From Eudorina sp. 2006-703-Eu-15 (lineage: Eukaryota; Chlorophyta; Chlorophyceae; Chlamydomonadales; Volvocaceae): 64,000 bases of DNA. Position 1 is the stretch's first letter; each line of letters opens with the position of its first letter. This document shows positions 12,501 to 24,039 of the stretch, piece after piece. The stretch spans positions 1,463,039 to 1,527,038 of the forward strand of contig BDSI01000009.1 of assembly GCA_003117195.1 (NCBI GenBank), given 5' to 3'. Under the pieces are notes generated by a model that was not told the origin of the DNA, did no database searches, and saw only the letters and a list, made by a program, of their open reading frames with translations. A program made the position numbers and the translations under genes.

Positions 12501-15242
12501 CCCGCCGGGATCCCCGCACACACCCACCAGACGAACCCGTTCTCCCCACAAAGCCACACCATGCGGCTTCAACCAACACATCCGCTAAGTTAGTCAACAC
12601 ACGACGCGGGGTCTCTGGGGACGGCCCACCAACCCGCGCGCGCTCAGATGCTCGTACCAGCAGCCTGCAATTCTCGTACAGTACGGACTTCCGCGTCGGC
12701 AGCTTGCGCTCCTTGCGTCGCGCGGCAGCTGCAGCGCCCACCGTTGAGCTGGCCACGGGTCCCGTCCTCGACGAAGTGGTGCTGTGAACGGGACGGCCCG
12801 CGGCATCACAGACTGCGCCGTCAGCAGCGCCCGCTGCCGCCGCCCCAGCGCGGCTGGACTTGCCCTTCCCCGCCCCCGCGGCCGCGCCGGTGCGTGCCGC
12901 TGACCCCAGCGCCTTTTCCAGCCGCTTGGTCTTCAGGCTGTTGAACACATCCAGGAACGGCGCCGCGAAGCCCAGGAGCGTCCCATCGGTCTGCACCCCG
13001 GCCGCCGACTCCTCGCCCCCGGCTGCCGGCGGCCGGCCTGCGGCTCCCCGCTCCACGCACCGCTGCCCATCCGCCGCCGGCAGCGGTCTCCGTTGCGCCT
13101 GCTGGTGCGGCTGCTGCTGCGGCAGCTGCGGCTCGTTGTGCGATTGGGCAGGCGCTGTTGGGACCGCTGCAGCCTGCCCCGGGGGCGGTTGCGAGCCGCG
13201 CCCCTCGCGCTGGCTCTGGTGGAGCCGGAACAGCTCGCAAAGGAGCTCCCGAGACAGCCAGGCGTCGTGGGCGGCGTAGGCGATCTGGGGACACCAGCCA
13301 CCAGCCACCATTTTCCCGGCCGCAGCACGCGATCGGAACACCGTCCATGCCGGGGTTGTGGGCTTTGTGGGTTGCATCCATCCAAGGACAAGGGCAGCGG
13401 CTAAAGCGCAGCAGGCGACAGAACAACTGAGGCATCTCGGCTTTGCCGGTACAGGCATCGGCGCGTGCGTGCCCGCAAGCGAACGACATGGGGCGCGCTC
13501 TGTTTGTCGCAGCAGGTCGCCGTGAAACAACCCGGCTGATTCATGCCATACCCACACAGCATGCCGCTGCTGCGCTGGCCCGTGCTGGCCAGGAACTCAA
13601 TGCGTTGTCAGGATTCGGTGGCTGTGCCATCCAGTCCCCACCTGTCCCTCATCCAGTCCCCACCTGTCCCTCATGCAGCTGGCCGGCGCCCCAGTGGCTG
13701 CGCTGCGCCGACTTGTCCAGCGCGCGGCCCAGCAGGGCGGCGCTCAGCGCGCGCAGGCTGCCGCCGCCGGCCAGCGCCTGCGGCGCCACGCGCTGCGCGA
13801 CCAGCCGCACGTCCACTGCCCCGCGGACCTGAAGGACAGCGATCCGGCCACCAGTCGACACGAGACATCAGGGGAGCGGCCGCGTCAAGAGCGTCGCCAG
13901 AGGCTGTGCGAAGCTTAGGCAGCGCAACGCGGGCATCCCCCGGTGCGCTCCTTTCGTAGTGCTAGTAGGACACACAAGCAGGAAACAGTGTCCACACTGA
14001 TGACGTCATTGCAGGGTATTGAAATCTGTAAATCCATTTGCGCGGCGACGACAGAGGACGTGCGGGCGCTTACCTGCACGCCAAAGTCGCGCTCCAACCG
14101 CCGTACATCCTCCTGGATGCCCACGCCCGCCTTGATGACCCGCGGGTCGGTCAGGAGCCGTACCACTTCCGCGGGAAGCGACGACGGCGCGACAGAGGGG
14201 TCGGCGGAGGGTCCTGCGCCGTCCTGGCTCTGACCGCCGAAAGGCCGCAGGATCCAACATCGCCCAGCAGACGACAGCTGGATCACCGAGATCCTGCGAG
14301 GTCAGCGATGCGGTCATGAGGGGGATGCGTCCATGAGGGGGATGCGTCCATGCGTTGCCGGAAAGGATTAACACTATGATATTCAAATACGAGCGGCGTA
14401 GTAGAAAACATGAACGACAGGTCGCAAACAAAACGACACGACGCCCTTCGTCGTTGCCGTGATGCACGAATGATCTCACGGTATCAGCAGCAGCCAATCG
14501 GTCCGGAGACCGGTGCGACAGCGCAGCGGGACGCCAGCTGCCAGCCTGCCAGAGCTCGGCCGCCTCCGCCTCCTCCTCCCGCCGTGACCCCCAACCGGTC
14601 AGCCATCGGCCACCTTGCGCTGTTCGTGGACCGCTCGACAGGCACCCAAACCGCGCGCAACCAGCCGACAGCGCAGGCTCACGCGAACGTGAATCACCGT
14701 CCCCCGGACCCCGCGGGATGCACGGTCCCCAACCCAACCCGCACCCAGTCCCATTCCGTTCTTCTCCCGCGCAACCTTCCCCTCGCCCGGCGCCAGGTTA
14801 GGGCGGCAATCGCTCACCGGTGCCTCTCCCCGGGCTGCAGCTCCGGCTCCCACTCCGCATCCAACCCGACGGCTTCCTCCTGACCCAGATCGCGCGCTAG
14901 GCTGCGAATGGCTTCGCGCTCTGGGTCTAGTCGCCTGGACGATCCCTCAGAGCCGCGACCCAGATCGATGACATGCACCTCGATGTCGCCGTCCGAAACC
15001 GCTGCGGCCGCCGTGGCGGCCGCGCCGCCCCCCGCCACCGGCCCCGCGCCAGCGACGCCGGCCGCCGCCCCGCCCGTTGAACTCGATGGCCCTGTGGCTT
15101 GGCCCCCCGCTGCTGCCGCAACAGTGGCTGTTGCCTCAGACGGCGGCGCCCTGACGAATGTCGGGGGCAGAGCCACCATCCGCACGCTGTGGCCAGCGGA
15201 GCCGCACGCTGGTGCCTTGTTGGGGCCCAGGACGCTGCGCAT
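9593..15242 (-). CDS. EXD2-like 3'-5' exonuclease domain protein
   Basis: Nine exons on the minus strand: 15242-14818, 14293-14074, 13828-13664, 13284-12658, 12084-11929, 11635-11483, 11130-10984, 10681-10551, 9881-9593, giving 770 residues and a TAG stop at 9595-9593. All phases agree. The DEDDy exonuclease signature is spread over exons: D and E in GLDAEWEP, D in GVGIQEDVRRL, and Y/D in QIAYAAHDAWLS. Downstream is the region typical of EXD2: YENCRLLAPDGAVLCT, then a zinc-ligand-like block (CCVCG, VPHCYRQHFP, SHDIVLMCPTCH), then WRQHFLDTMRPRF. The tail is acidic. In animals EXD2 is a mitochondrial outer-membrane and DNA-end-processing nuclease. The algal role and location are inferred only. 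The exon holding YAAHDAW also carries a long Gln/Ala-rich insert. Confidence 0.88.
9980..10030 (+). repeat. Dispersed repeat, family 4 (copy 1, diverged)
   Basis: Shares AACCGTCGCTCTGGCAG ... TTTCAACATGTCCACTAAT with copies at 24040-24092, 53117-53150 and 54160-54213. It lies in the last intron of the EXD2-like gene. Confidence 0.6.
10055..10550. repeat. Duplicated 5' splice-site segment within the last EXD2-like intron
   Basis: The segment CTCAGCTTTTCTCCTTGATA followed by ACACACCAG occurs at about 10057-10084 and again at about 10524-10553, both in the same orientation. The right copy spans the donor of the exon ending at 10551; the left copy repeats that donor inside the intron. The intervening ~440 bp also contains the family 4 relic boundary. 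Confidence 0.75.
13631..13674. repeat. 22-bp exact tandem duplication across an EXD2-like splice donor
   Basis: Two copies (13631-13652 and 13653-13674) of the unit beginning CCAGTCCCCACCTGTCC. Each copy contains a CAG|GTGGGG donor on the minus strand. Using the first (exon end 13664) keeps the frame into IAYAAHDAW; using the second would add 22 nt and shift the frame. Confidence 0.9.
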
Positions 15243-15400
15243 CAAGGGCGGCAGCCGCACCGGCAAGGCCCGCACCGCGCGCCGGCACCGGCCCGCCAAG
15301 GTTGCCACGCGGCCGAGGAGCCCGAGCCTCCACGATGCGTAGAATGCGATGATGCCACAAGATGCCGCTGTCACTGCTACGTCCCGCAGCCGTGCTGAGC
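15243..15400 (-). other. Open upstream extension of the EXD2-like reading frame with a hydrophobic segment
   Basis: The frame of the first EXD2-like exon stays open upstream of the chosen ATG at 15242-15240. It encodes a hydrophobic stretch (VAVTAASCGIIAFYASW) followed by arginines, resembling the N-terminal membrane anchor of animal EXD2. No in-frame ATG lies between this segment and the stop codon of the upstream RING gene. The true start may be a spliced exon, an ATG near 15605 overlapping the RING 3' end, a non-ATG start, or MRSV at 15242. Confidence 0.4.
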
Positions 15401-15495
15401 ACCGCCGCCCTGTGTTTCCTTCGCCCTTACGCAACGCGTGAAGCACGGCCGGGCCGCGGTTTGCCGTCGCGGCGTCGCTTTGATCCGGGGCAGCA

Positions 15496-15954
15496 CTACT
15501 GGGGAGGCTTGGGGGCGCCCTCGTCGGCGCCGTTATCTTCCTCGTCGTCGTCGTCGTCGTCGGTGGGCTGCTGGACGTCGTCTGCATCCTCCTCTTCCTC
15601 CTCACCCGGAGCAGGGATTTGCTTCAGGCGCTGAAAGAACTTGTGGCAGAGGAAGCACTTGCCACCTATGGTCGAGAAGGCACAGAGGCACGTTGGTTGT
15701 GAAAGGAACCGCCGAGAACGGGTCCGGTGTTTCGAAATCCACAGAGAAGGACCTTAAATGTGGACTCGTGACCGTTCAACTTTACATGCAAATGAAAGCT
15801 GTCCCCTGCGCAGGAGCTTAGGTGCGGCGCTGGACCTACCCGTCGCAACACGAGCCGCGCAGCCGGTGCACAAAGTACGATGGCGGCAAGGCAGTGTCAT
15901 AAACTTGATAGGCTCCTTATGACATCTCAAGCACAGCTCGGTCGAGTCGGCCAT
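15496..15954 (-). CDS. Small RING-finger protein with acidic C-terminus
   Basis: Two exons, 15954-15840 and 15665-15496, join in phase to give 94 residues ending in TAG. Zinc ligands follow a C3HC4 RING spacing: C8, C11, C23, H25, C29, C32, C42, C45 (LCLRCHKEP, LPCRHRTLCTGC, KCFLCHKFF). After the RING comes an acidic run (EEEEED ... DDDDDDEED) and a short PKPPQ end. RING domains of this kind usually recruit E2 ubiquitin-conjugating enzymes, so an E3 ligase or adaptor role is likely but the substrate is unknown. It lies just upstream of the EXD2-like gene on the same strand and is divergent from CNX1E across 394 bp. Confidence 0.85.
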
Positions 15955-16348
15955 TCAAGCCCCGTTCCGAGACGACGCACTGACGACGCACGTCTTTCCT
16001 TGTGGTATGTAAACCGTAATTTTCGACAATACGAGAAACTCTCAATTACGAAAAGTTTGACCAGCGTGGGACTGGAGTTTGAGTCAGCGAATCGCTACAC
16101 GGTACCCAATGACGGGCAGGATGCGATCTCCTCTTTAGTCGGAGTATAACACTGATAACAGTGGCTGGACGAAAATAACTGACCTGTGTCGTGTGTCCTG
16201 TGATGTCCAGTCACTGTACGGCGTTTATTCCGTTCCACTCCCCGAGTGTTTTGATTAATGGCGCTATGAGTTCAAAACTGCTTTGCACAGATTTTTACTT
16301 TGACAGATTTTTGCTTTGCACAGATTTTTGCCAGCCCCGCATGCAGAA
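15955..16348. promoter_or_regulatory. Divergent intergenic region between RING gene and CNX1E
   Basis: A 394-bp gap separates two opposite start codons (15954 minus, 16349 plus) and is clearly AT-richer than the flanking genes, so it probably holds both promoters and 5' UTRs. It includes the short tandem array at 16281-16329. No TATA box or known binding site can be assigned. Confidence 0.6.
16281..16329. repeat. Three tandem copies of a CTTTG(CA)CAGATTTTT motif upstream of CNX1E
   Basis: The near-identical 15-18 bp units CTTTGCACAGATTTTTA, CTTTGACAGATTTTTG and CTTTGCACAGATTTTTG sit 20-68 bp upstream of the CNX1E start codon. They could be a transcription-factor array or a 5' UTR repeat. Confidence 0.8.
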
Positions 16349-19300
16349 ATGTCGGCGTACAAAATGATTAGCATTCCTGAGGCACAGGAAATTGTGCTCA
16401 GTCACACGCAGCCGCTGGGTTCCGTGTCAGTGGGGCTTGCCGGCGCCCTTGGTACGTGAGGGCGGGGTGTACGGCGGCCCTCCCTCGCTGGTGCTCTTGT
16501 GCACTCCTATCGTCGTCACAGCGTCTACCTCTCACCCCCTGCTCCCCCGGCTCGCGAACCACCTGGTGCTTGCAGGCCGCGTGCTGGCGGAGGACGTCCG
16601 CGCACCCGACTCCCTGCCGCCCTTCCCCGCCTCCATCAAGGTATCAGAGACCCTGATCGGCCACCTGAAGCCTCGTCCACCCGCCATGTCTTATTGCCGA
16701 CACTGGCGCCCAGGTTTCACGATCGCCGCTCTCCATCCACACTGGTCACTGTCGTACATCTCGCCAGCCCTGGTCGCAGGGCAGGAAATCCACTCCGCAC
16801 ACATCGCGATGTCCCCCACGGCCACCTTGTATCCACAGCGGCGTCAAACACTCCGCCGCAGCGCCCTCCAATCTCTGACCGGACTCCAGCCCATACCAGC
16901 TGATTGACCCCGGCCCCGGTCCCGGCCCCGGCCGTGTGGGGCTCCGCAGGATGGGTACGCCGTCGTGGCCGCGGACGGAGTGGGCGAGTACCCGGTCATC
17001 GGCGAATCGCGGGCGGGACAGCTGGACAGCGTGCCCGTGCGCCCCGGGACCGTGATGTACATCACCACGGGTACGGCGACCCACATCCGTACGGCATCCA
17101 GGGCCCAGCATCCAGGGCCGGCATCCCGCAGGGGCATATGAGCAAAGCCGTCAGGCGGCTGCGCGCATATCTGAGGGGTCGGAGGGGTGTTGGAGCGCGC
17201 GATTGCGAACAGCGCAGAGTCTGGGGGCCGGGCTCTCGGTCTGCAGAGCATGCTGTGCACGCTGTGGACCCTGGCGCAGTTCCTCACACAGCCCCCACGT
17301 AAGGGGGCAGCTTTCATTGTAGCCCCAACATAAAGTACCCATCAGGTGCAGCACACAGCGCCGCAAGGAACACTGCCGAGGCTGTCCTCCGGACAATGGC
17401 TGTACCAAGTTGTCGAATGCCTGCACATCGGAGATGTGCCGGGGGACGGTGTCACGCAAGCCCGCGCGCCCTTGGGTCCGAGGCCATATCCACCAGTTCC
17501 GGCAACGGAGCGGCTATTGCCTGACAGCTGTGAACTTGTTGCTGCTACTGCTGCCGCCACTGGTCCGGTTGCTGCTGCTGCCGCCGCTGCTACTGCTCGC
17601 GCAACTGTTGTTGCCCCTGGCACTGCTTATGCTGCTCCTGCCCCGGCTCCTGCTGCTCCCGCTGCTGCTGCTGCTCCTGCTGCTCCCGCTGCTGCTGCTG
17701 TTTCTGCTGGTGGTTCCCCTGGATACAGGTGCCCCAGTGCCCCCGGGCGCGGATGCTGTGGTGCAAGTGGAGGACACGGAGCGGCTGCCCCCGGTTGCGG
17801 GGACGGAGGGCGAGCGCCGCGTGCGCATCAACAAGGCAGCCAAGGCGGGGCAGGACATCCGACCCGTGGGCTCCGATATCACGTAAGTACGGGTACGGGC
17901 GCGAGCGGTGTCGTACGATGCCGTACCCCTCCGCGTTGTGCTGCGCACTGGTTATGCTCTGACGTTTGCTGGGCCTCGGCAGCACAGAAGCCGCGTCGAG
18001 CCACGACCACTCATCGAGTCCGCCGAAACACCCCACCACGATATGAGCGTACCGCAGTGCCTTGTGCGCCTGGCCTCGCGCCAAGTGGGGCCCACTGCCT
18101 CCCTGGACCCGCCCCTCCCCCCCCCCCCCGCGCGCCAGGGAGGGCGACATCGTGCTGAAGGCGGGCGAGCTGGTGGGCGTGGCTGAGGTGGGCATCCTCG
18201 CCACAGTGGGTGCCGTACAGCTCCGCGTGCACGCCACACCGAAGGTACGGCAGGGCCGGTGGGCGCGGGCCGACGGGCGGGGGCCGCTTCGGCACCTTCC
18301 ATCGGAGGGTGGGCTCTGATGGGGTCCTCTTTCAAAGGACCCCATCAGAATATACTTACTACATGACGAGTGGGAGCTACCGGTATCCGGGGGCACAGCG
18401 GCGGGTGATAGCGGGGGGTGTCAAACGCCGCGGGTGACCGGGCAGCCGTGTTTGGTGACGTGGGGAGTCGTTGCTGATGGCTGACAGGCCCGGGGTGCGC
18501 TGGCCTGGCCCCCCGCGCGCCCGGGTTCGTGTCTGGTTTCTTTCTTTCTTCAGTTCAATCCCCCGGGCGCCACGCCCGACCTGGACCGGGGCTTGTGCGG
18601 ACACATGGATCGCGGTGCCTGGTGGGTGAAGGCAGAAACCCCACAGCAGCCTGAACCCAACCCCAGAAGCGGGTGTGGCTGCACAAGGTGGGTGCCTCTC
18701 GACTCCCGTCCGCTGACCCCTGCTGACCCCCGCTGACCCCCGCTGACCCCCGCTGCGCCCCCGCCCCCGCTGCGCCCCGCCCCGCCCCCCGCGTCGCAAT
18801 GCTGCGCAGGTTGCGGTGCTGTCCACAGGTGGGCCCATCAGCGGAGGCGCCGCGCAACGCGGGGCCGTAACCACAGCTTCGGGCGCGTTGGAGCTTTGGG
18901 GCAAGGGCCGGGGCGCAGTTGCAGCGCAGCGCAGCGCATCCTCCAAGGGATACTTTGGCGCCGCCTCTGCAGGCGTTTGCTCTGCAGGCGCCCCCCGGGC
19001 CGCATCATGGGAGGGGCTGGGGTCCGGACTGCCCTGCCAGCCCATCCTCGGCTGCGTTCACCGGTCCTGCCCCGCGCCGTTGCCGCCGCTACCCATCCGC
19101 TACCCACCGCCATCAACCGCTACCTGCCCGTGCGCAGGCGACGAGGTCGTGGACCCCGCCACGCGGCCGCTGGGCCCCGGGCAGATCCGTGACGCCAACC
19201 GGTCCATGCTGTTGGCGGCGGCCGCGCGCGCGGGTGCTGAGGTGGTGGACCTGGGCGTGGCGCGGGACACGGAGGGCCACTTGGAGGGCTGTCTGGCGGC

Positions 19301-20944
19301 GGCCATCGAGCAGCGAGTGGACGTGCTGGTCACCTCGGGTGGGTTTTGGGAGCAGCACGGAGTGTGCACTGGGGGTGAGGAGGGTCGAAAAGGAATGCCA
19401 AAACCCAAAGACGAAGGAGGAGGAGGGCGAGGTGAGGAGGAGGAGGAGGAGGCGGAGGAACCACGTGTGTGAGGGACACTTGAGCCGGACCCCTGGTGCG
19501 CTGCTGCCCAGACAGGTGACATGTGGCAGTATGCACGGAGGAGGAGCACGGGGAGGATATATAGTAGCGCGTGTGGTGCCGCCGGTCTCTCACCTTATGC
19601 CCTCCAACGCCCCCCAACGCCCCACCCGCTCCGCCCCTCCATGTCAACGCCCCATGTGGGCCCCCCGACCCGACCCGACGGCAGGCGGTGTGTCGATGGG
19701 CGACCGAGACCTGATCAAGCCCCTCCTGGAGCGGCAGGGCACCATCCACTTCGGCCGCGTGCGCATGAAGCCCGGCAAGCCGCTCACCTTCGCCACCTTG
19801 ACGCTGCCGGAGCAGGGCGGCAGGCAGATGGTCGTGTTCGGCCTGCCGGGTCAGTGCCGGGTCTGGAGCTGGCGCGGGGGGCGGGGCAGCATGAAGAGCC
19901 GGGGTGCAGGGGGCGGGACCTGCGGGCGCAGCATGCGGGGGGCGGTCGTGGTCTCACCGACGCGTTAGTTGCAGGTGCAGAAGGGGGGTTAAATTGAACA
20001 AAGAGAAGAACGAACCCGGGCACACCCAGCACAACTGGGGGGTCGGTTGGGGCACAGCAAGACCAGGCAGGCGCGACGTCCTCGGTCCGGGATGGCAATG
20101 GGCGCGCCTCTCCGAGTCCTGCTGCAGCCCTGTGCTTCCTCCTCAGGGTATCTGCAACAACAACAACTAACTACAACAACTAACCACAACAACTAACCAA
20201 CGGCCGCGTCCCAGGCCGCAGCTGTCGCCGCCTCCGCCGCCGCCGCCGCGGCTGCAGGCGCCGCTGACGCCTTCCAGTCCCCCGCGTGCGCGCCGACCCT
20301 ACCCCACTTTCATTATTGTTCCTACCGCCCCACGCGTCCATTGGGGCCCGTGGGCTGTCCGGGCCCCGCCCTGCGCGCACCGCCCTGCCCTGACTGGCCA
20401 CCCTCCCGCCCTTCTCCGCCCTGCCCTGCCCCCTCCCCTCCCGTCCCGTCCCATCCCTCTCCCGCCCCCCCGTGCCGCTCCCGCGCCGGCGGCAGGCAAC
20501 CCGGTCAGCAGCTTCGTGTGCTTCAACCTCGTGGTCCTCCCCGCGCTGCGGAAGATGGCGGGCTGGCCGCGGCCGGAGCTGCGCCGCGTGGCGGCCCGCC
20601 TGGCCGCCGACCTGCGCCTCGACCCGGAGCGCCCCGAGTACCACCGCGCCACCCTGCAGTGGAGCACCGTGCCGCCGGGCACACCCGCCGCCGCCGCCGC
20701 TGGGTCCCAGCAGCAAGAGCAGCCTCAGCCGCAGGCGCTGGGGTCGTGTGAGCTGTGGGCGGTCAGCACGGGCAACCAGATCAGCAGCCGGCTGCTGTCC
20801 GCCCGCTCCGCCAACGCGCTGCTGGAGATCCCCTGCGCGGCGGGGGTGCTGCCAGCCGGCACGCTGGTTTCGGCGCTGCTGATCGACGACCTGGGATGCA
20901 TGCCGGTGCCCGAGGGCGGCTTGGCCACGACGTCGGGCTTCTAG
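16349..20944 (+). CDS. CNX1E: Molybdopterin molybdenumtransferase, MoeA/CNX1E type
   Basis: Nine exons: 16349-16451, 16576-16640, 16950-17070, 17729-17882, 18139-18244, 18810-18828, 19138-19338, 19685-19849, 20496-20944. They total 1383 nt (460 residues plus TAG) with every junction in phase. Conserved blocks in order: [108 protein letters not shown]. The enzyme inserts molybdate into adenylated molybdopterin in the final step of molybdenum cofactor synthesis in the cytosol, supplying nitrate reductase and related enzymes. The protein ends after the MoeA C-terminal domain IV; no MogA/G domain follows. This matches the separate CNX1E and CNX1G of Chlamydomonas and differs from land-plant fused CNX1. 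A second in-frame ATG lies at 16364. Confidence 0.95.
17539..17712 (+). repeat. CTG-rich low-complexity tract in CNX1E intron 3
   Basis: Imperfect GCTGCTGCT / CTGCTGCTC runs occur immediately upstream of the exon 4 acceptor (17727-17728). The tract stays open in one frame as a Leu-rich peptide but is spliced out in the phase-consistent model. It may serve as a pyrimidine-containing tract before the acceptor. Confidence 0.7.
18810..18828 (+). other. CNX1E: 19-nt microexon of CNX1E
   Basis: GCGCAG acceptor, then GTTGCGGTGCTGTCCACAG, then GTGGGC donor. It encodes VAVLSTG up to the first base of the Gly codon and joins GC-GAC-GAG of the next exon to give STGDEV, the invariant motif of MoeA proteins. 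Without it the frame and motif are lost, so the exon is well supported despite its size. Confidence 0.88.
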
Positions 20945-22167
20945 TGCGGCAGCGGCCGGCTCCCGCGCGGGCAGGGTGCCAAAAGGGGGGGACAACCTTA
21001 CATGTCGTGTGCACTAAAATACCGTAACTCAACTCGATGATGGGGGTTGGGGGCGAGGTGGCGCTCGATGTGACCGACCGGTGGCAGCCGGGGCAGCGCG
21101 GCTCGGCAGATGCAGGTGCGGGAGGGGCGGCGGGTGGCCTAGCTGGCTGTGCGGGAGCTGCCGGAGGGGCGGGGCCCGGCGGCCCCCGCCCCCGAAGGGA
21201 TGTCTAGGGGCGGAGGCCTGTGAGGTGTGGCCCGGATCCTGGAGATGTGTGCGGCGTGTCGGCCGGGGCTGGCGGTGTTTCGTGGGGGCTGTGGAGGACG
21301 CGGAGGAGATCGACAGACAGGGCCTCACGCCCGATGCTGGCTGGGATGCCCGTGGCCCCATGCAGCAGCAGCAGCTCGCGCTGATTGATTCCCACCGTTT
21401 CTTAGATTTTGTTACACAGTCAACGGATGGGGGCCTGCGTCAAGAGCTGCTCCGTCGCGCCTCCAGCTGGCCTGAGGCCCCACACCGGGCACGACTCCCG
21501 CCGCGCGGTGTGGTCCCAAGTATACCCCCATGTAACCACCCACCCCTTGCCGCATCGCGCTCCGTTCCTCCTCTCCGCCCGGCCATCCGCCACCTGAGAC
21601 CTGACCCGTGTGTCCACCGCACCCGGAAGCTTTCCCCCCCGTGCTCACACGCACCAGGCCACGCATCGCCAAACCTACTCGTGCCGTGTGTGGTTAGGGA
21701 GGAGGCTGCATAGGGCTGTCGCCGATGACCCGGGCGGGGTCCACTGTAACATCATTAAGAAAAATACGCTCCCCGCCCGCTGCCGGCACCCACCTATCCC
21801 CGGAGGCCCACCACACCATTGATCACAGTTACTACTCCTGGCCACCAGCCGCCGGTGATGGATGGGGCGATGCGCGACCGTGCGCCCTGGTGCGCCCAGG
21901 TGCAGCCGGCTGCCCCTTCGTTCATTCCTGCCCTCGGCGAACGCGCAGCCGGCCGAGCAAGCGGGCCCTTGGGGGGTTGCGCTGCAACCGGCGTCGGGCC
22001 CATCGCCGCATGCGTCCCCGTCTCGCTCTTTCTCTGTGCCTTGCGTGCGGGCACCCCCCTCGTGGTGTTTTCGTCTTACAATCGCCCCCTTTAGAGCTCC
22101 GCGACCGCCGACGTTCCGCGCTCCCCGGTGCGGCCATTACATAGGACCACGCGGCGGCGCGACCGGC

Positions 22168-22258
22168 GGCGTGACCACAACGCTGGCAGCGTGACCACAA
22201 CGCTGGCAGCGTGACCACAATGCTGGCGGCGTGACCACAACGCTGGCAGCGTGACCAC
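22168..22258. repeat. 18-bp minisatellite (about 5 copies)
   Basis: The unit GTGACCACAACGCTGGCA is repeated five times with one or two substitutions (for example AATGCTGGCG). Confidence 0.9.
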
Positions 22259-24039
22259 ACTGCACGACGCCACGGCGCCGGCGTCCACGGCGCGCTCCCC
22301 CGGCGCCCGGGCGGCCCACCCCTTCCCTCTCGCACACCGATGCGGCCCGGAGCAGCACCGCACCACCCCGTGCCCACGCACAGGTAGGACAGCTGCGGGT
22401 CCACACGCCGCCGGATCTTGCTGCCCGAGTCACCCACCCGCACCGACCACCCGCTCACCCGACCTACAGGGAGAGACCGGGGGCACCGGCCTTCGGTTGG
22501 GGACCCGACGCGGCGGCCTGATGCTCAGCCCCGGCGCACGTGCCTTCGCAGCCCCACCGGTCGGCAAGACCGAGGCTTGTGGGTTGGGGCAGGCAGCGTT
22601 CGTCGCAGCCGTCCCTTCATACCGGATTCAGCCCCGCCCCGCCCCCCCCCCCCCGCCCCGCCCCGCTCCGCCCCGCGCGAATCGTATCCCCCCCAATCCG
22701 ACAGGCAATATCATCTCCCACGTCCTGGGCGGCCCCATTTCCGTTCTCCCTTCGGACGGTCCTTTTTTGCATTTTAGAGTACAGCATTCAAGTTCTGGGT
22801 AACGGCCCGGGAAGCGGTTTTGGGGACGGGCTCAACCGCTGCAGTCCACCGGCCGACCACCCACACCCCCCGGAGTGAAAGCATCATGCATGAGAGACCA
22901 GACCGCCGCCGATGGGCGTCTTGATGGTGTCGTTTGTCACGACGACGGCGCCAAACCAAACCAGTATGAGGGGGCGCACCGTCAACGGGTGCTAAAAGTG
23001 CGCGGCCGGTCTCTGTTCTGGGCTCGGGAGGGCAGGTGCCCCAAGACGGCGGCGGCAGAACGACAGAACTACGGCAGCGTTGCGGCAGCACTGCTGCAGC
23101 CCAGGGCGCCCCGCGACAACGCAGAGAGGCGCCTGACCTCGGCCGCGCGCCGCATGGGGTGACGCATGTGGGTCCCTCCGGCCCTTCCCGCACGACCCGA
23201 CATAACGCAAGTACCAAACCAAACAAGTGACATGGCAATAATGGTGCGATGAATGGCGCATCCCTCCCGAGGGGATATACTTGTCGTCGCAGAAAACCAA
23301 AATCGGCGACAGTACCCTGGCCGCTCAAGGGCCTTATGTGACGCGTCGAGCCCCAACAAACCCCAACCCACACACGCCCACATCACACATCCCCAACCAC
23401 ACACCCTTTATTTCTCCCCGCTCACGTAGACACGGACACGCCCGCCCTTCCTCGCGGGCCGGATGTCTCCGTCTGCTGCCGGATACATCCGGTCATCCTT
23501 TTTTACGGAGTTAGTACGGCAGATCCGAGATCATGTACGGCAGCCACACGAGGCGACAAGCATCAGGCGGCGTGACCCGGGGTGACCCAGGGAAGCAGGC
23601 GCGAAATGAATCACATGCACTCAAGCGCCTTGGTGCTTTGGCAAACAAACAAACGACAATAATGCTTTGCACATCCAGACCGACTACATTCCTTTCGTTC
23701 CAAATAACCAGTGCCGGTGTGGGGGAGCGAGTTCGAAGATGCGAGTACATCCGCCGGCCATTGGGACCCACGGCTTTGGCCCCGCGGTGCCGCACCCCCC
23801 AACGTGGCCCGAACGTTCCAAGTTTGCAATCACTCGGGGGCACAACACACCGAGCGAACAGCAGTGAGCGGGATTATTAATTTCCCACACTTCTCCTCCT
23901 CACACTTCTCCACACAATCGCATTTCACCTCTTGTCACCTGCACACCTCCTCCTCGGCCCCCCCAACCCCCACACTCCTGCGCCCCCCTCCTTCGCCGGA
24001 CCCCAGTGCTCCGCATCCAGTAACCACCCCCTCCGCCGT

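Noticed and set aside
17410..17886. Leu-rich membrane-protein-like frame in CNX1E intron 3
   Set aside because: The poly-Leu stretch comes from CTG repeats; the GGT codon phase across 17070/17729 shows it is spliced out.
22774..23373. 199-codon minus-strand frame containing DFG-like residues
   Set aside because: No further kinase motif, no splice logic and no similarity to the two kinases; the DFG is likely chance.
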